NCBI GenBank assembly: GCA_018674655.1
Contig: JABGZQ010000026.1
Location: 1-39,933 of the forward strand
Direction of reading: 5' to 3'
Length of the DNA stretch: 39,933 nt
From: Fidelibacterota bacterium
GTDB lineage: Bacteria > Fidelibacterota > Marinisomatia > Marinisomatales > TCS55
In this document: positions 1 to 10,411 of the stretch, piece after piece
How the letters are laid out: each line of letters begins with the position of its first letter
Numbering within the stretch: the stretch's first letter is position 1
Notes under the pieces: generated by a model
Told to the model about the DNA's origin: nothing
Seen by the model: the letters and a program-made list of their open reading frames with translations, nothing else
Database searches by the model: none
Position numbers and translations under genes: made by a program

Positions 1-1
1 T

Positions 2-865
2 CTTGGAAAAATTATCGCCGCGAAGGAGAACAAACAATTATCTATAGAAATGCGATTTAACCCGCTACACAAAGAACAGGTCGTGTTTGAACTTAATCCA
101 ACAGCTGGGGGAACTTCGGTTGTATGCCGCAGAACCAGCCGTGGCTTGTTTTCTTGGTTGACCCTATGGGGTTTTTCAAATAACAAATCAAAAATATTAG
201 ACAACCTTGGGTATTTTATCCCCGAAGAGGTTGTTGTTAAAAAGGTTGATGCATCTACGTCTCATGATAGCGGTCCAAAATATAGCCGTGACACAATTAT
301 TGCACGCGCCGTCCAAGCCGGGCTCGGGGGAAACAGGGATCTTATAAACGCAATTCCAGACAAACCTACGCGGGGAATGGCCAAAGCAATGCTTGTTCAG
401 TCTCAGCGTAAGGACAACACTATGCCAGAACATTTAGTAAATGCGCTGTCTGAGGCGCCTGCGGATGAAGCGTTGCCGCCATCTGGCGAACTCAATATTG
501 ATCCGGGTGGAATTCCAAACTTCTCAACTCCGGACGATTTAATTGCGTATGTAGTTAACAAAGCACTTGATGGAGACGACGGCCCTGTTTCTGAAATCGC
601 CGATAAGCCGACAAGGGGCAAGGCAAAAGCAATGTTGGTAAAAATTAAACGGGGTGCTCTTGAACGCCCAGACATGCCACCCGTACCGTCTTTAGAATCA
701 AGCCCTCCAGATTTAGGCGAGGAGGAGTCTGAAGAAGCACTCGTCGCGCGTCTAATAGATGCTGGCTTAAGCGGAAATATGGATGAAATAAACGCATTAG
801 ATAATCGCGTTTACCGTGGAAAAATAAAGGCTGCAATCGTTAAAGCAAAGCGTGCAAAAAAATAA
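2..865 (+). CDS. Protein of unknown function with three 40-residue repeats (probably 5'-truncated by the window edge)
   Basis: I do not recognise a family. The frame is open from base 2 with no stop before the first ATG at 50. An AAGGAG at 23-28 lies 21 bases upstream of that ATG, too far to serve it, so the true start is probably outside the window; ATG 50 (271 aa) is the alternative. Counting from that ATG, residues 1-65 form a strand-rich N-terminal region. A roughly 40-residue module then occurs three times, at about 82-121, 163-202 and 230-269. Its shared features are a helical A/V/I-rich start, a Gly-Asn or Gly-Asp turn, then a core like DKPTRGxAKAMLV ending in basic residues (third copy VYRGKIKAAIVKAKR). 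The linkers are Pro/Glu/Asp-rich. There is no signal peptide or membrane segment, so it is probably cytoplasmic. It is convergent with the next gene. Confidence 0.6.
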   Translation, partial: LGKIIAAKENKQLSIEMRFNPLHKEQVVFELNPTAGGTSVVCRRTSRGLFSWLTLWGFSNNKSKILDNLGYFIPEEVVVKKVDASTSHDSGPKYSRDTIIARAVQAGLGGNRDLINAIPDKPTRGMAKAMLVQSQRKDNTMPEHLVNALSEAPADEALPPSGELNIDPGGIPNFSTPDDLIAYVVNKALDGDDGPVSEIADKPTRGKAKAMLVKIKRGALERPDMPPVPSLESSPPDLGEEESEEALVARLIDAGLSGNMDEINALDNRVYRGKIKAAIVKAKRAKK

Positions 866-903
866 TCTTTTTTTTCAATTGTTAAATATATAACTCTTTT
901 ATT

Positions 904-1368
904 TTAGCCGGTATGGCCAATATCACGATTTATTCGATACTGATATTGAAAAATACCTTCTGACTTTTCCACAGCTACTGTTTTTTCTAATTTTAATTTC
1001 ATTTCTTCTGTGGGTTCAGAAAAAAGTCTAATTCCTGAACCAAAAACTATCGGATGAGGCGTTAGGTACAAATGGGTTAGGTGTGGGGAAAAACGCGCAT
1101 TTGTTTTTCCGCCGCCGATAACAAAACATTTTTCCGTGTTATATTTTGACAATATTTTTTTTGGGTCATCGCTTCTGTGGACAATACAAACATCTCGCCC
1201 TGTCAGTTCTTTAGTTAAGCATCTAAATGTGTGTGAGCCCATTATCACTGGCCACCCCAGTGTTTGCTCTTTAAAGAGACGTAGATCTTTAGACCAACGA
1301 ACGGTTTCGTGAGCGTGGCGAGAAATAAAACCGTCTTGTGTGACTGCGGCGATGAGAATTACGTCCAT
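904..1368 (-). CDS. Dihydrofolate-reductase-like protein (DHFR / RibD C-terminal fold)
   Basis: 154 aa, about the usual DHFR length. DHFR reduces dihydrofolate to tetrahydrofolate with NADPH in the cytoplasm. Seen: residues W25, D28, L29 and F32 line up with E. coli DHFR W22, D27 (catalytic acid), L28 and F31. These are followed by PVIMGSHTF (the MGxxT cofactor motif) and VIGGGKTNA (the glycine-rich NADPH loop). The C-terminal part, with the motif HPIVFGSGIRLF, resembles the RibD C-terminal reductase family more than classical FolA, and the usual Pro-rich loop before the acid (NLP) is missing. It could therefore be a true FolA or a relative with another pteridine/pyrimidine substrate. It starts 9 bases after the M16 gene stop, suggesting cotranscription. 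No clear Shine-Dalgarno site. Confidence 0.75.
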   Translation of the reverse strand: MDVILIAAVTQDGFISRHAHETVRWSKDLRLFKEQTLGWPVIMGSHTFRCLTKELTGRDVCIVHRSDDPKKILSKYNTEKCFVIGGGKTNARFSPHLTHLYLTPHPIVFGSGIRLFSEPTEEMKLKLEKTVAVEKSEGIFQYQYRINRDIGHTG

Positions 1369-1377
1369 CGTTAGCTT

Positions 1378-2643
1378 TTATTCGAATGAGCCCGCGACAA
1401 CGGTCGTTAGTTTGTCTGGATCTATGTACTGTTTAATGGCGCGGTTAACGCTATCCAAAGATATGTCTGTTATAATATTTGGATATTGATCCAAATATTC
1501 GATTCCCCGACCTCTTTCGGCGTTAGATAACAATCGAGAAACAAGGCCTCCTGTGGAATCCATTCCCACTTGATAAGCGCCCGTTATTGTCGTTTTTTTC
1601 GCTTCAAGCTCATCCGATGTCACCCCATTGTAATACCAATCTGATATTTCTTTCATTGTGGCTTTTTTCCCTTTTGTCAACAACTCCGGGGAAAAGGTTC
1701 CCCAAGTGCTCCAATATCCGTCGCTACCAAAGCTGATTCCGGATAGCGCAGATCCGATACCGTATGTGAGACCCTGGCTATCTCTAACTGTTTGCATCAG
1801 TCTTGCAGAAAAATTCCCGCCTAAAATATAGATCCCAATCATAAGCGCATAATAATCCGCGTGGTCTCTGTTGATTCCAATTGCTTGTCCAATATATGTG
1901 TCTGTGCTTGTTTTTTCTGAAATATGAATTTCCTTTTCTTTTTCTCTTGGTGGGTGTGCACACAAACCGAAGTCTACGCTTGGGATCTCTTTTTTCCCCC
2001 AGCCAATAAAGCTGCTTTTCAAAAGGTCGTTTATTTTAGTCGGGCCTATGTCTCCAACAGCTGCAAAATTAAATCCGCCCGCCCGATAGTATTTTTTGTG
2101 AAAAGTCTTAAGGTCTGCGATGTGTGTATTTTCTGTTTGTTCAATTGCTTCCTCTGTTGTTGTGCGGTGGTTTGGGTGGTTTTCTGGATATAGACTCCTT
2201 AAAAAACCAATAAGCGCCTGTTTTTTTGTATCTTCTTTTGATTGTTCAAGGCGCCCTTTTATTCTGGTTTTTAATATCTCCAGTTCTTCTGTTAAAAAAG
2301 CAGGGGTGCGAAGTTGTTCCCCCAATAGCCGAATGACCGTTTCCAGGTTTTCTTTTAAACAAAAACCTGTGAACTGGATATGGTGGGGCGTGCATGAAAA
2401 ATTTATTTCCGCTCCTACGGATTCTAAAAGGTCGCTTATCTCATATTTACTTTTTGACTCCGTACCTTTGTCCAGCATCGATGTTGTTAGGGCTGCAATT
2501 TTTTTATTGGATTTTGGGCTATACAGACCGCCGCCCAAAAAACTTCCCCCAAACGTAATTACATCTTTAATGCCCGTGGGCATAGATAACGTTGTAATTC
2601 CTTCAATGGGATTGGATTCTATAACCTGTTTTTTAAACTGCAT
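1378..2643 (-). CDS. M16 family peptidase-like protein, non-catalytic partner subunit
   Basis: 421 aa with the two-domain M16 (pitrilysin/processing-peptidase) architecture. The zinc motif HxxEH is absent: the equivalent N-terminal helix reads LTTSMLDKGT where active members have HLLEHLMFKGT. The C-terminal Arg/Tyr substrate-binding element is retained (RDSQGLTYGIG). In M16B enzymes one subunit carries the zinc site and the other the R/Y pair, so this is read as the R/Y-type subunit of a heterodimer with the adjacent catalytic gene. Its start overlaps the end of that gene by 11 bp, which fits translational coupling and stoichiometric production. No signal peptide is visible. The substrate is unknown. 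Confidence 0.88.
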   Translation of the reverse strand: MQFKKQVIESNPIEGITTLSMPTGIKDVITFGGSFLGGGLYSPKSNKKIAALTTSMLDKGTESKSKYEISDLLESVGAEINFSCTPHHIQFTGFCLKENLETVIRLLGEQLRTPAFLTEELEILKTRIKGRLEQSKEDTKKQALIGFLRSLYPENHPNHRTTTEEAIEQTENTHIADLKTFHKKYYRAGGFNFAAVGDIGPTKINDLLKSSFIGWGKKEIPSVDFGLCAHPPREKEKEIHISEKTSTDTYIGQAIGINRDHADYYALMIGIYILGGNFSARLMQTVRDSQGLTYGIGSALSGISFGSDGYWSTWGTFSPELLTKGKKATMKEISDWYYNGVTSDELEAKKTTITGAYQVGMDSTGGLVSRLLSNAERGRGIEYLDQYPNIITDISLDSVNRAIKQYIDPDKLTTVVAGSFE

Positions 2644-3958
2644 CTTGGGTTGCCTCTACTTTTTTTGGAACAAACCAGCCCGTTGTGCTATTGTCCTCAA
2701 TTAAATATTTCTCGGCTGCTTCTTGAATCTTTGATTCTGATACTATATCAATACATTCCATAAACGTTGTGTAGTAAGTCCAGTCACCTATCGCAATTGC
2801 TTCGTTTAGTGCGCTCGCAACTGCATATGAACCGTCTCGACTAAAAGCAACGCCCGCTTTTGTTTGGGCGATGGCACGACGAAGCTCTTCTGTTGTGACC
2901 CCGCTGTTAATAATGCTCTTATATTCATCGATTACAAGGTCTTCTACGGTTTGGTGATTTGTATCTGGTGTTAAAAAAATGTATGAAATAAACATGCCGT
3001 TGTCCTTAAAAGGGAAGTCGTACATAAACACCGACGTTGCCAATCCTTTGTCTATGATATTTTTATTAAACCGACTTGTTTTCCCGTCAGTAAGAATCTT
3101 TCCTAATAGTTGAAGTGCATAATTGTCTTTATGTAGACCCTTTGGTGTCTTGTGGCCAACCCCAACAACGCCCGTTTGTCCAGCTCTTTTTACTGTAATT
3201 CTTCGGGGGCCCTCTTGTTTGGGTTCTTCTGTATACATCTCTGGTGGGTCGTTTTCACTTCGTTTGTGTTCCCCAAAATATTTTTTTATTAACTTTAATG
3301 CTTCGTTTTTTTTAAAGTCGCCAATAATGGTAACTGTGGCATTGTTGGGCCAATAATATGTGTCATAAAACTCTTGAAGTTTGTGAGTGGGTATATTTTC
3401 AATGTCCGAACGCCAACCAATTGTCGAATGGTGGTAGGGGTGGGCTTGATATGCTGTGGCCCAAATATTTTTATCTAAAACATCAAAGGGGCTATTTTCA
3501 CCGCGTTCAAACTCATTTCGTACGACGGTCATCTCTGGTTTTCTGTCTTCATCTTTTAAAAGGGCAAATCGCATCCGATCGGCTTCAATTTCGATTGCTC
3601 GCTCCAAATGTTTACTTGGTACCACTTCAAAATAATTGGTTCTGTCGTTCCAAGTTGTTGCGTTTATCTGGGCACCTATGTTTTGGAGTTCGTTCCAAAT
3701 TGCAGTGCCTTTCTCTTTGTTAAAATTTCGTGAACCTTTAAACATTAGGTGTTCGAGCAAGTGGGTTGATCCCGTATGGCCAATTGCTTCGTTTCTCGAG
3801 CCTACATGATAGGTAACCATAAAAGTAACAACGGGCGCAGAGTGGTCTTCCAGGGTCAAAACTGTTAAACCGTTTTGTTCAAACTTGTATTCTTCTATTC
3901 CACCCGATTCTTTAATAAAGACAGGGTCTTTAAATGCTTTTTTGTTTTCTATCGACAT
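2633..3958 (-). CDS. M16 family zinc metallopeptidase, catalytic subunit
   Basis: 441 aa, typical for single-subunit M16B proteins. The inverted zinc motif HLLEH is at residues 66-70 and the likely third ligand Glu is at 149 (VVRNEF), about 80 residues downstream as in pitrilysin. The next domain has the usual M16 core (VGVGHKTPKGL). The start is supported by an AAAGGA about 8 bases upstream of the ATG. No signal peptide is seen, so the location is probably cytoplasmic unless exported by another route. It is first gene of a three-gene unit with the non-catalytic M16 partner and the DHFR-like gene, transcribed away from psuG. Family knowledge: these enzymes degrade peptides inside a closed chamber; the substrate cannot be inferred here. 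Confidence 0.92.
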   Translation of the reverse strand: MSIENKKAFKDPVFIKESGGIEEYKFEQNGLTVLTLEDHSAPVVTFMVTYHVGSRNEAIGHTGSTHLLEHLMFKGSRNFNKEKGTAIWNELQNIGAQINATTWNDRTNYFEVVPSKHLERAIEIEADRMRFALLKDEDRKPEMTVVRNEFERGENSPFDVLDKNIWATAYQAHPYHHSTIGWRSDIENIPTHKLQEFYDTYYWPNNATVTIIGDFKKNEALKLIKKYFGEHKRSENDPPEMYTEEPKQEGPRRITVKRAGQTGVVGVGHKTPKGLHKDNYALQLLGKILTDGKTSRFNKNIIDKGLATSVFMYDFPFKDNGMFISYIFLTPDTNHQTVEDLVIDEYKSIINSGVTTEELRRAIAQTKAGVAFSRDGSYAVASALNEAIAIGDWTYYTTFMECIDIVSESKIQEAAEKYLIEDNSTTGWFVPKKVEATQDAV

Positions 3959-4024
3959 TCCTATCCTTTTTTTGTATCAATTTTTTTCTGATGTTTTAAA
4001 TTCTTTTTTCTATCATTAAATATA

Positions 4025-4048
4025 GGTAGCGAAATTAGGAACGCTACC
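4025..4048. repeat. Perfect 7-bp inverted repeat in the M16/psuG divergent promoter region
   Basis: GGTAGCG (4025-4031) and CGCTACC (4042-4048) are exact reverse complements separated by 10 A-rich bases. The site lies 15 bp before the psuG start and 66 bp from the M16 start, in the only intergenic space between divergent genes. It could be an operator or a 5'-UTR hairpin for psuG. There is no U-tract, so it is not a normal terminator. Confidence 0.5.
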
Positions 4049-4063
4049 ATATTATATTTTGTG

Positions 4064-5008
4064 ATGAATTCATCTCTTTATTCAATTAATCCAACGGTCG
4101 GGGCCGCAATTAAATCTGGCCAATCGGTGTTGGCTTTAGAATCAACCATTCTCGCCCACGGGATGCCTTACCCACAAAACATTGCCTTTGCTAAAAAATC
4201 AGACCGGTTGGTGCGGTCTTTTGGGGTGATACCCGCTACGATTGCAATTGTCTCCGGAAAAATATGTGTTGGTTTAGATAATGAACAGTTAGATAGCGTT
4301 GCGCAGGGCAAGAACGTGCAAAAAGTTGCGGTAAGGGATTTGTCTCATTGTCTTTCTTCTGGTTTGACCGGCGCTACAACCGTTTCCGCAACAATGCGTA
4401 TTGCGCATGCAGTGGGAATTAAGGTGTTTTCAACCGGGGGCATTGGGGGTGTTCACCAGAACTGGAAGAGTACGTCAGATGTTTCTCAGGATCTTTACGA
4501 GCTTAGTCGAACCCCGCTTGTTGTTGTCTCAAGTGGGGCGAAGGCAATTTTAGATCTTCCAAAAACCGTAGAATATCTCGAATCTTTATCTGTGCCTATA
4601 TTGGGATATAAAACAGATAATTTTCCCGCTTTTTATTCCAGAAAAAGCGGTGTACAAATAGATACGCGTGTTGATTCTCCTGAAGAAATAGCTCAACACT
4701 TCAACATACATCGCTCTTTGGGTTTGGCTTCTTCTCTTTTGGTGGCAAACCCCGTTCCTAAAACAAATGAAATTGACCGTGGGACAGTGTCTGTTTTTAT
4801 TGAAAAAGCACTTGTAGGGGCCAAAGAAAACCATATTTATGGGAAAAAATTGACACCATTTCTATTGAGTGAAATTTATCGTCTTTCTAATGGAAACAGC
4901 TTAAAAACAAACATGGCGCTTGCCTTGAGCAATATAAAGCTTGGGACTCAAATTGCCTTAGCTCTTTCTCTTTCCAAACAGTGCAGTGCCAACGCGAACC
5001 ATGGTTGA
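4064..5008 (+). CDS. psuG: Pseudouridine-5'-phosphate glycosidase
   Basis: About 314 aa (315 if the GTG at 4061 is used), the normal family length. It reversibly cleaves pseudouridine 5'-phosphate to uracil and ribose 5-phosphate in pseudouridine salvage. Numbered from the GTG, key PsuG features are ALESTI with E27 (proton donor in the family), the STGGIGGVH loop, a metal-binding Asp in STSDVSQDL (D140), and SSGAKAILDLPKT with K161 (the Schiff-base lysine of the family), then a YKTDNFPAFY motif. There is no good Shine-Dalgarno site; GTG 4061 and ATG 4064 are adjacent candidates. No pseudouridine kinase (psuK), its usual partner, is visible nearby. The 3' end overlaps the convergent yggS gene by 51 bp. 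Confidence 0.93.
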   Translation: MNSSLYSINPTVGAAIKSGQSVLALESTILAHGMPYPQNIAFAKKSDRLVRSFGVIPATIAIVSGKICVGLDNEQLDSVAQGKNVQKVAVRDLSHCLSSGLTGATTVSATMRIAHAVGIKVFSTGGIGGVHQNWKSTSDVSQDLYELSRTPLVVVSSGAKAILDLPKTVEYLESLSVPILGYKTDNFPAFYSRKSGVQIDTRVDSPEEIAQHFNIHRSLGLASSLLVANPVPKTNEIDRGTVSVFIEKALVGAKENHIYGKKLTPFLLSEIYRLSNGNSLKTNMALALSNIKLGTQIALALSLSKQCSANANHG

Positions 5009-5638
5009 GCCTTCTTCGGCAGCAATCTCATAATCGCCACTCATACCCATTGAGAGATCTGTAAGCACTGTTTGGGGATTTTTGTTGTTGAGCACGCCCC
5101 GAAGTTTTCTTAGTTTAACAAACGCGGTTCTTATTTTTTCTTTATTCTCTGTTCTTGGTCCAACGGTCATGAGGCCGGTAACGTTTAAATTAGAGGCCTC
5201 GACGCACAAAAGCATCTCTTCTATTTGGTCTGGTTTAAATCCGTGTTTTTGTGGCTCTCCACTTGTGTTTATTTCCAGTAAAGTGGGAATTGTTTTATTC
5301 AGTGTTTTAGCCTTTATATTAATTTTTTGTGCCAGCCCTACAGAGTCTACAGCATCGATTGTATCAAAAAGCTCTATGCATTTTTTTACTTTGTTGGATT
5401 GGAGATGCCCTATAAATCTTTTTGTTAAGCCTGGCATAAAATCAAAAGATTTAAACTTTTTGTCGGCCTCTTGAATTCTATTTTCTCCAATGGTTTTAAT
5501 ACCCGCGTCATAGCAATTTTGAATTTGGGAGACGGTTCGCGTTTTTGTAACGGCTATAAACTGAACGGGGTGGTTATAGCCACCCCGTCTTTGTGCAAGT
5601 TCAATGTTTTCTTGGATTCTTTCTATCGTGTTTTTCAG
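4958..5638 (-). CDS. yggS: YggS/PROSC-family pyridoxal-phosphate homeostasis protein, probable CTG start
   Basis: PROSC proteins bind PLP on a TIM-barrel like the N-terminal domain of alanine racemase and help keep B6 vitamers balanced. The first ATG in this frame (5437) gives only 159 aa and would delete the PLP lysine. The frame continues upstream with family motifs FIAVTKTR (PLP lysine) and [12 protein letters not shown]. No ATG, GTG or TTG occurs before an in-frame stop inside gyrA. The best start is CTG at 5638, giving 226 aa with the lysine at residue 32 (E. coli YggS uses Lys36). AAGGA lies 9 bases upstream, and the CTG overlaps the gyrA stop as CTGA, mimicking an ATGA coupling overlap. 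Later motifs: [36 protein letters not shown]. Last gene of the dnaN-gyrA operon. Confidence 0.85.
   Translation of the reverse strand: MKNTIERIQENIELAQRRGGYNHPVQFIAVTKTRTVSQIQNCYDAGIKTIGENRIQEADKKFKSFDFMPGLTKRFIGHLQSNKVKKCIELFDTIDAVDSVGLAQKINIKAKTLNKTIPTLLEINTSGEPQKHGFKPDQIEEMLLCVEASNLNVTGLMTVGPRTENKEKIRTAFVKLRKLRGVLNNKNPQTVLTDLSMGMSGDYEIAAEEGSTMVRVGTALFGKRKS
5565..5588. repeat. GC-rich hairpin (9-bp perfect stem) early in yggS
   Basis: ACGGGGTGG (5565-5573) and CCACCCCGT (5580-5588) are exact reverse complements with a 6-base loop. In the minus-strand transcript the hairpin begins about 46 bases after the gyrA stop, inside the yggS codons for RGGYNHPV. No U-run follows, so it is not a standard terminator. 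It may slow ribosomes or protect upstream gyrA mRNA, or simply be coding sequence. Confidence 0.55.
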
Positions 5639-8151
5639 GCTCGCGCATCCTTGTCTTCTGGTTCTACGGCATCAATAGAAAGTTGTTTGTCGTCATCTTC
5701 TTTCTTTTTTTCCGCGGCCGCCTCTTCGCTGATAACGCGCGTAATAGAAGAAATGCTTGCTCCCTCATCTAATTTCACCAGCTTTACGCCTTGGGTTACC
5801 CGACCAATGGTTCGAATTGCCCCAACAGATTGGCGCATTAAAACGCCTGAATCTGTAATAACAATTAAGTCATCTGAGTCGACCACTTCCATTATTTTAA
5901 CCATTTTACCCGTTTTTTCTGTGCACCGCATTGTCATCACGCCTTTTCCACCGCGGGCTTGGGTGCGATATTGTATTACATCTGTTCTTTTTCCCATTCC
6001 TTTTTCTGTGGCCACCAGAATAGTTCCTTCGCGGCGCACCACCAGCATTCCAATAACACGGTCGTTTTCGGATCCAAGGGTAATTCCTTTTACCCCCATT
6101 GTTTTTCTGCCGCTTGGTCTAATGTTGTTTTCTGGGAACCTGATTGATTTTCCTTCGTGAGTTCCTAAAAGAATATCGTATTCACCGTTGGTAATCCTTG
6201 CTTCAATAAGTTCGTCTCCGTCCCGAATTTCGATGGCGTAAATCCCGCCTTTTCTTGGGTTGCCATATGCTGATAAAACTGTCTTTTTTACAATACCGTT
6301 TTGGGTTGCCATTACAATAAAGTGGTTGTCGTCAAAATCTTTCACGCTAACAAAGGCTTTTACTTGTTCCCCGGGTTCACACCCAATCAAGTTGACAACA
6401 GCGCGGCCACGGGTTGCGCGACCACCTTGTGGAATATCATAAACTTTTAACCAGTAACACTTTCCTTTATCTGTAAAAAAGAGCATGTAATTATGAGTGT
6501 TTGCAATAAAAAGGTGTTCAACAAAATCCTCGTCTTTGCTCATGGCCCCCTGTATGCCGCGTCCGCCCCGGCGCTGGGTGCGATATGTGTTTAATGCTGT
6601 CCTTTTGATATATCCTTGGTGGGTTATTGTTAGCACGACTTCTTCTTCGGCAATCATATCTTCCATGGAAAAGTCCATATCAACCGGGATTATTTCTGTC
6701 CTTCTTTCGTCCCCGTATAAATCGCGAATCTCAAATAGTTCGTTTTTTATAATATCCATTCGTTGGGTTTTGCTGTCAAGAATTCCTTTTAAATGAGAGA
6801 TGATTTTTATTAACGCTTTATACTCTTCTACTATTTTTTCTACCTCAAGGCCTGTAAGCTTTTGGAGTCTCATTTCAAGAATCGCTTGGGCTTGTGTTTC
6901 AGATAGACTAAAGTTGTTCATTAGGCCTTCTTTGGCTTGTGGTGGGTTTTTACTGCCGCGAATAACTTTTATAACTTCATCTATATTGTCCAGCGCCGTT
7001 TTTAAACCCTCTAGGATATGTGCTCTCGCCTCTGCTTCTTTTAATTCAAACTGGGTGCGGCGAACAACAACGTCGTGCCGAAAATCAACAAAATGGTTTA
7101 ATATTGTTTTTAAGGGCATGATTTTGGGTACCCCGCCCACAAGCGCCAATAGAATAATACCGAAAGTGTCTTGAAGTTGGGTGTGTTGATAAAGTTGGTT
7201 CAGAATAACCTCTGGAACCGCATCCCTTTTTGTCTCAATGACTACACGGATGCCGTCTTTATCTGATTCGTCTCGAAGGTCGGTTATTCCAACTACTTTT
7301 TTATCCCGAACCAAATCTGCTATTTTTTCAACCAGGTTTGCTTTATTTGTTTGGTAGGCAACCTCTGTAATTACGATGCTGTTTTTCCCGTTTTTATTTG
7401 TTTCAATATGAGCGCGAGCGCGCATTTTTATTTTTCCACGCCCCGTTTCATATGCGCTTTGTAGGCCATCCATCCCCAGAATAAGTCCCGCCGTTGGAAA
7501 GTCAGGTCCCTTGATGTGGGTCATAATTTCTTCAGTAGAAATATCTTCGTTTTCAATTAAAGCAATTAAACCGTTCGTGATTTCTGTTAGGTTGTGTGGG
7601 GGAATTTTAGTCGCCATTCCAACCGCAATGCCCTCTGAGCCGTTCACCAACAACGTTGGCACCGCAGATGGTAGAACCGTTGGCTCTTTCATTGTTTCGT
7701 CAAAATTTAAACCCCAATCCACCGTTTCTTTCTCTAGGTCTTTTAGCATTTCGCTTGAAATTTTTGTCATCCGAGATTCGGTGTAACGCATGGCCGCTGC
7801 ATTGTCGCCATCGATTGAGCCAAAGTTTCCCTGTCCATCTACCAACTCATATCGCATAGAAAAAGCCTGAGCCATACGAACCAGCGCGTCATAAACTGAA
7901 CTGTCTCCATGTGGGTGGTATTTACCCAAAACATCACCCACAATACGTGCAGATTTTTTATATGGCCGGTTCCAGCTGGAGCCCAATTCGCTCATTCCAA
8001 AAAGTATGCGACGGTGTACTGGTTTAAGCCCGTCCCTCACGTCAGGAAGAGCCCTTGACACAATTACCGACATGGAGTAGTTTAGGTAGCTCTCCCGCAT
8101 TTCGTCTACAATGTCTCTTGGAAGTGTATTGTCTCTGTTAAAATCAGTCAT
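5635..8151 (-). CDS. gyrA: DNA gyrase subunit A
   Basis: 838 aa, slightly shorter than E. coli GyrA (875). As A2B2 with GyrB it introduces negative supercoils by ATP-driven double-strand passage. Seen: the breakage-reunion domain with active-site Tyr123 (AMRYTESRM, equivalent to E. coli Y122). The quinolone-determining region [17 protein letters not shown] keeps Ser84 and Asp88 (E. coli S83/D87), so this looks like the quinolone-sensitive wild type. The GyrA box QRRGGRG at 526-532 is required for DNA wrapping and marks it as GyrA rather than ParC. A six-bladed C-terminal wrapping domain follows, with a short acidic tail. GGAAA upstream of the ATG supports the start. It lies 17 bases after the gyrB stop. 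Confidence 0.98.
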   Translation of the reverse strand: MTDFNRDNTLPRDIVDEMRESYLNYSMSVIVSRALPDVRDGLKPVHRRILFGMSELGSSWNRPYKKSARIVGDVLGKYHPHGDSSVYDALVRMAQAFSMRYELVDGQGNFGSIDGDNAAAMRYTESRMTKISSEMLKDLEKETVDWGLNFDETMKEPTVLPSAVPTLLVNGSEGIAVGMATKIPPHNLTEITNGLIALIENEDISTEEIMTHIKGPDFPTAGLILGMDGLQSAYETGRGKIKMRARAHIETNKNGKNSIVITEVAYQTNKANLVEKIADLVRDKKVVGITDLRDESDKDGIRVVIETKRDAVPEVILNQLYQHTQLQDTFGIILLALVGGVPKIMPLKTILNHFVDFRHDVVVRRTQFELKEAEARAHILEGLKTALDNIDEVIKVIRGSKNPPQAKEGLMNNFSLSETQAQAILEMRLQKLTGLEVEKIVEEYKALIKIISHLKGILDSKTQRMDIIKNELFEIRDLYGDERRTEIIPVDMDFSMEDMIAEEEVVLTITHQGYIKRTALNTYRTQRRGGRGIQGAMSKDEDFVEHLFIANTHNYMLFFTDKGKCYWLKVYDIPQGGRATRGRAVVNLIGCEPGEQVKAFVSVKDFDDNHFIVMATQNGIVKKTVLSAYGNPRKGGIYAIEIRDGDELIEARITNGEYDILLGTHEGKSIRFPENNIRPSGRKTMGVKGITLGSENDRVIGMLVVRREGTILVATEKGMGKRTDVIQYRTQARGGKGVMTMRCTEKTGKMVKIMEVVDSDDLIVITDSGVLMRQSVGAIRTIGRVTQGVKLVKLDEGASISSITRVISEEAAAEKKKEDDDKQLSIDAVEPEDKDARA
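5648..5652 (-). promoter_or_regulatory. Shine-Dalgarno site deciding the yggS CTG start
   Basis: On the minus strand AAGGA (forward TCCTT) lies 9 bases before the CTG at 5638, inside the last gyrA codons. It is the only plausible ribosome-binding site close to the point where PROSC homology begins. Confidence 0.55.
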
Positions 8152-8168
8152 AATTGTTTCCTGTTTTT

Positions 8169-10410
<2,242 letters not shown>

Positions 10411-10411
<1 letters not shown>

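Noticed and set aside
866-903. Bidirectional terminator between the convergent genes at the left end
   Set aside because: T-rich stretches are present but no stable inverted repeat.
965-973. TTTTCCACA DnaA-box-like sequence inside the DHFR-like gene
   Set aside because: Isolated, inside coding sequence, far from the origin candidates; expected by chance in AT-rich DNA.
2120-2704. Plus-strand 194-aa open frame opposite the M16 genes
   Set aside because: Shadow of the well-supported minus-strand M16 genes, with no recognisable motif.
5620-5640. Read-through fusion of GyrA with the PROSC protein
   Set aside because: On careful codon counting yggS is in a different frame from gyrA; reading on in the gyrA frame meets TAG three codons after the TGA.
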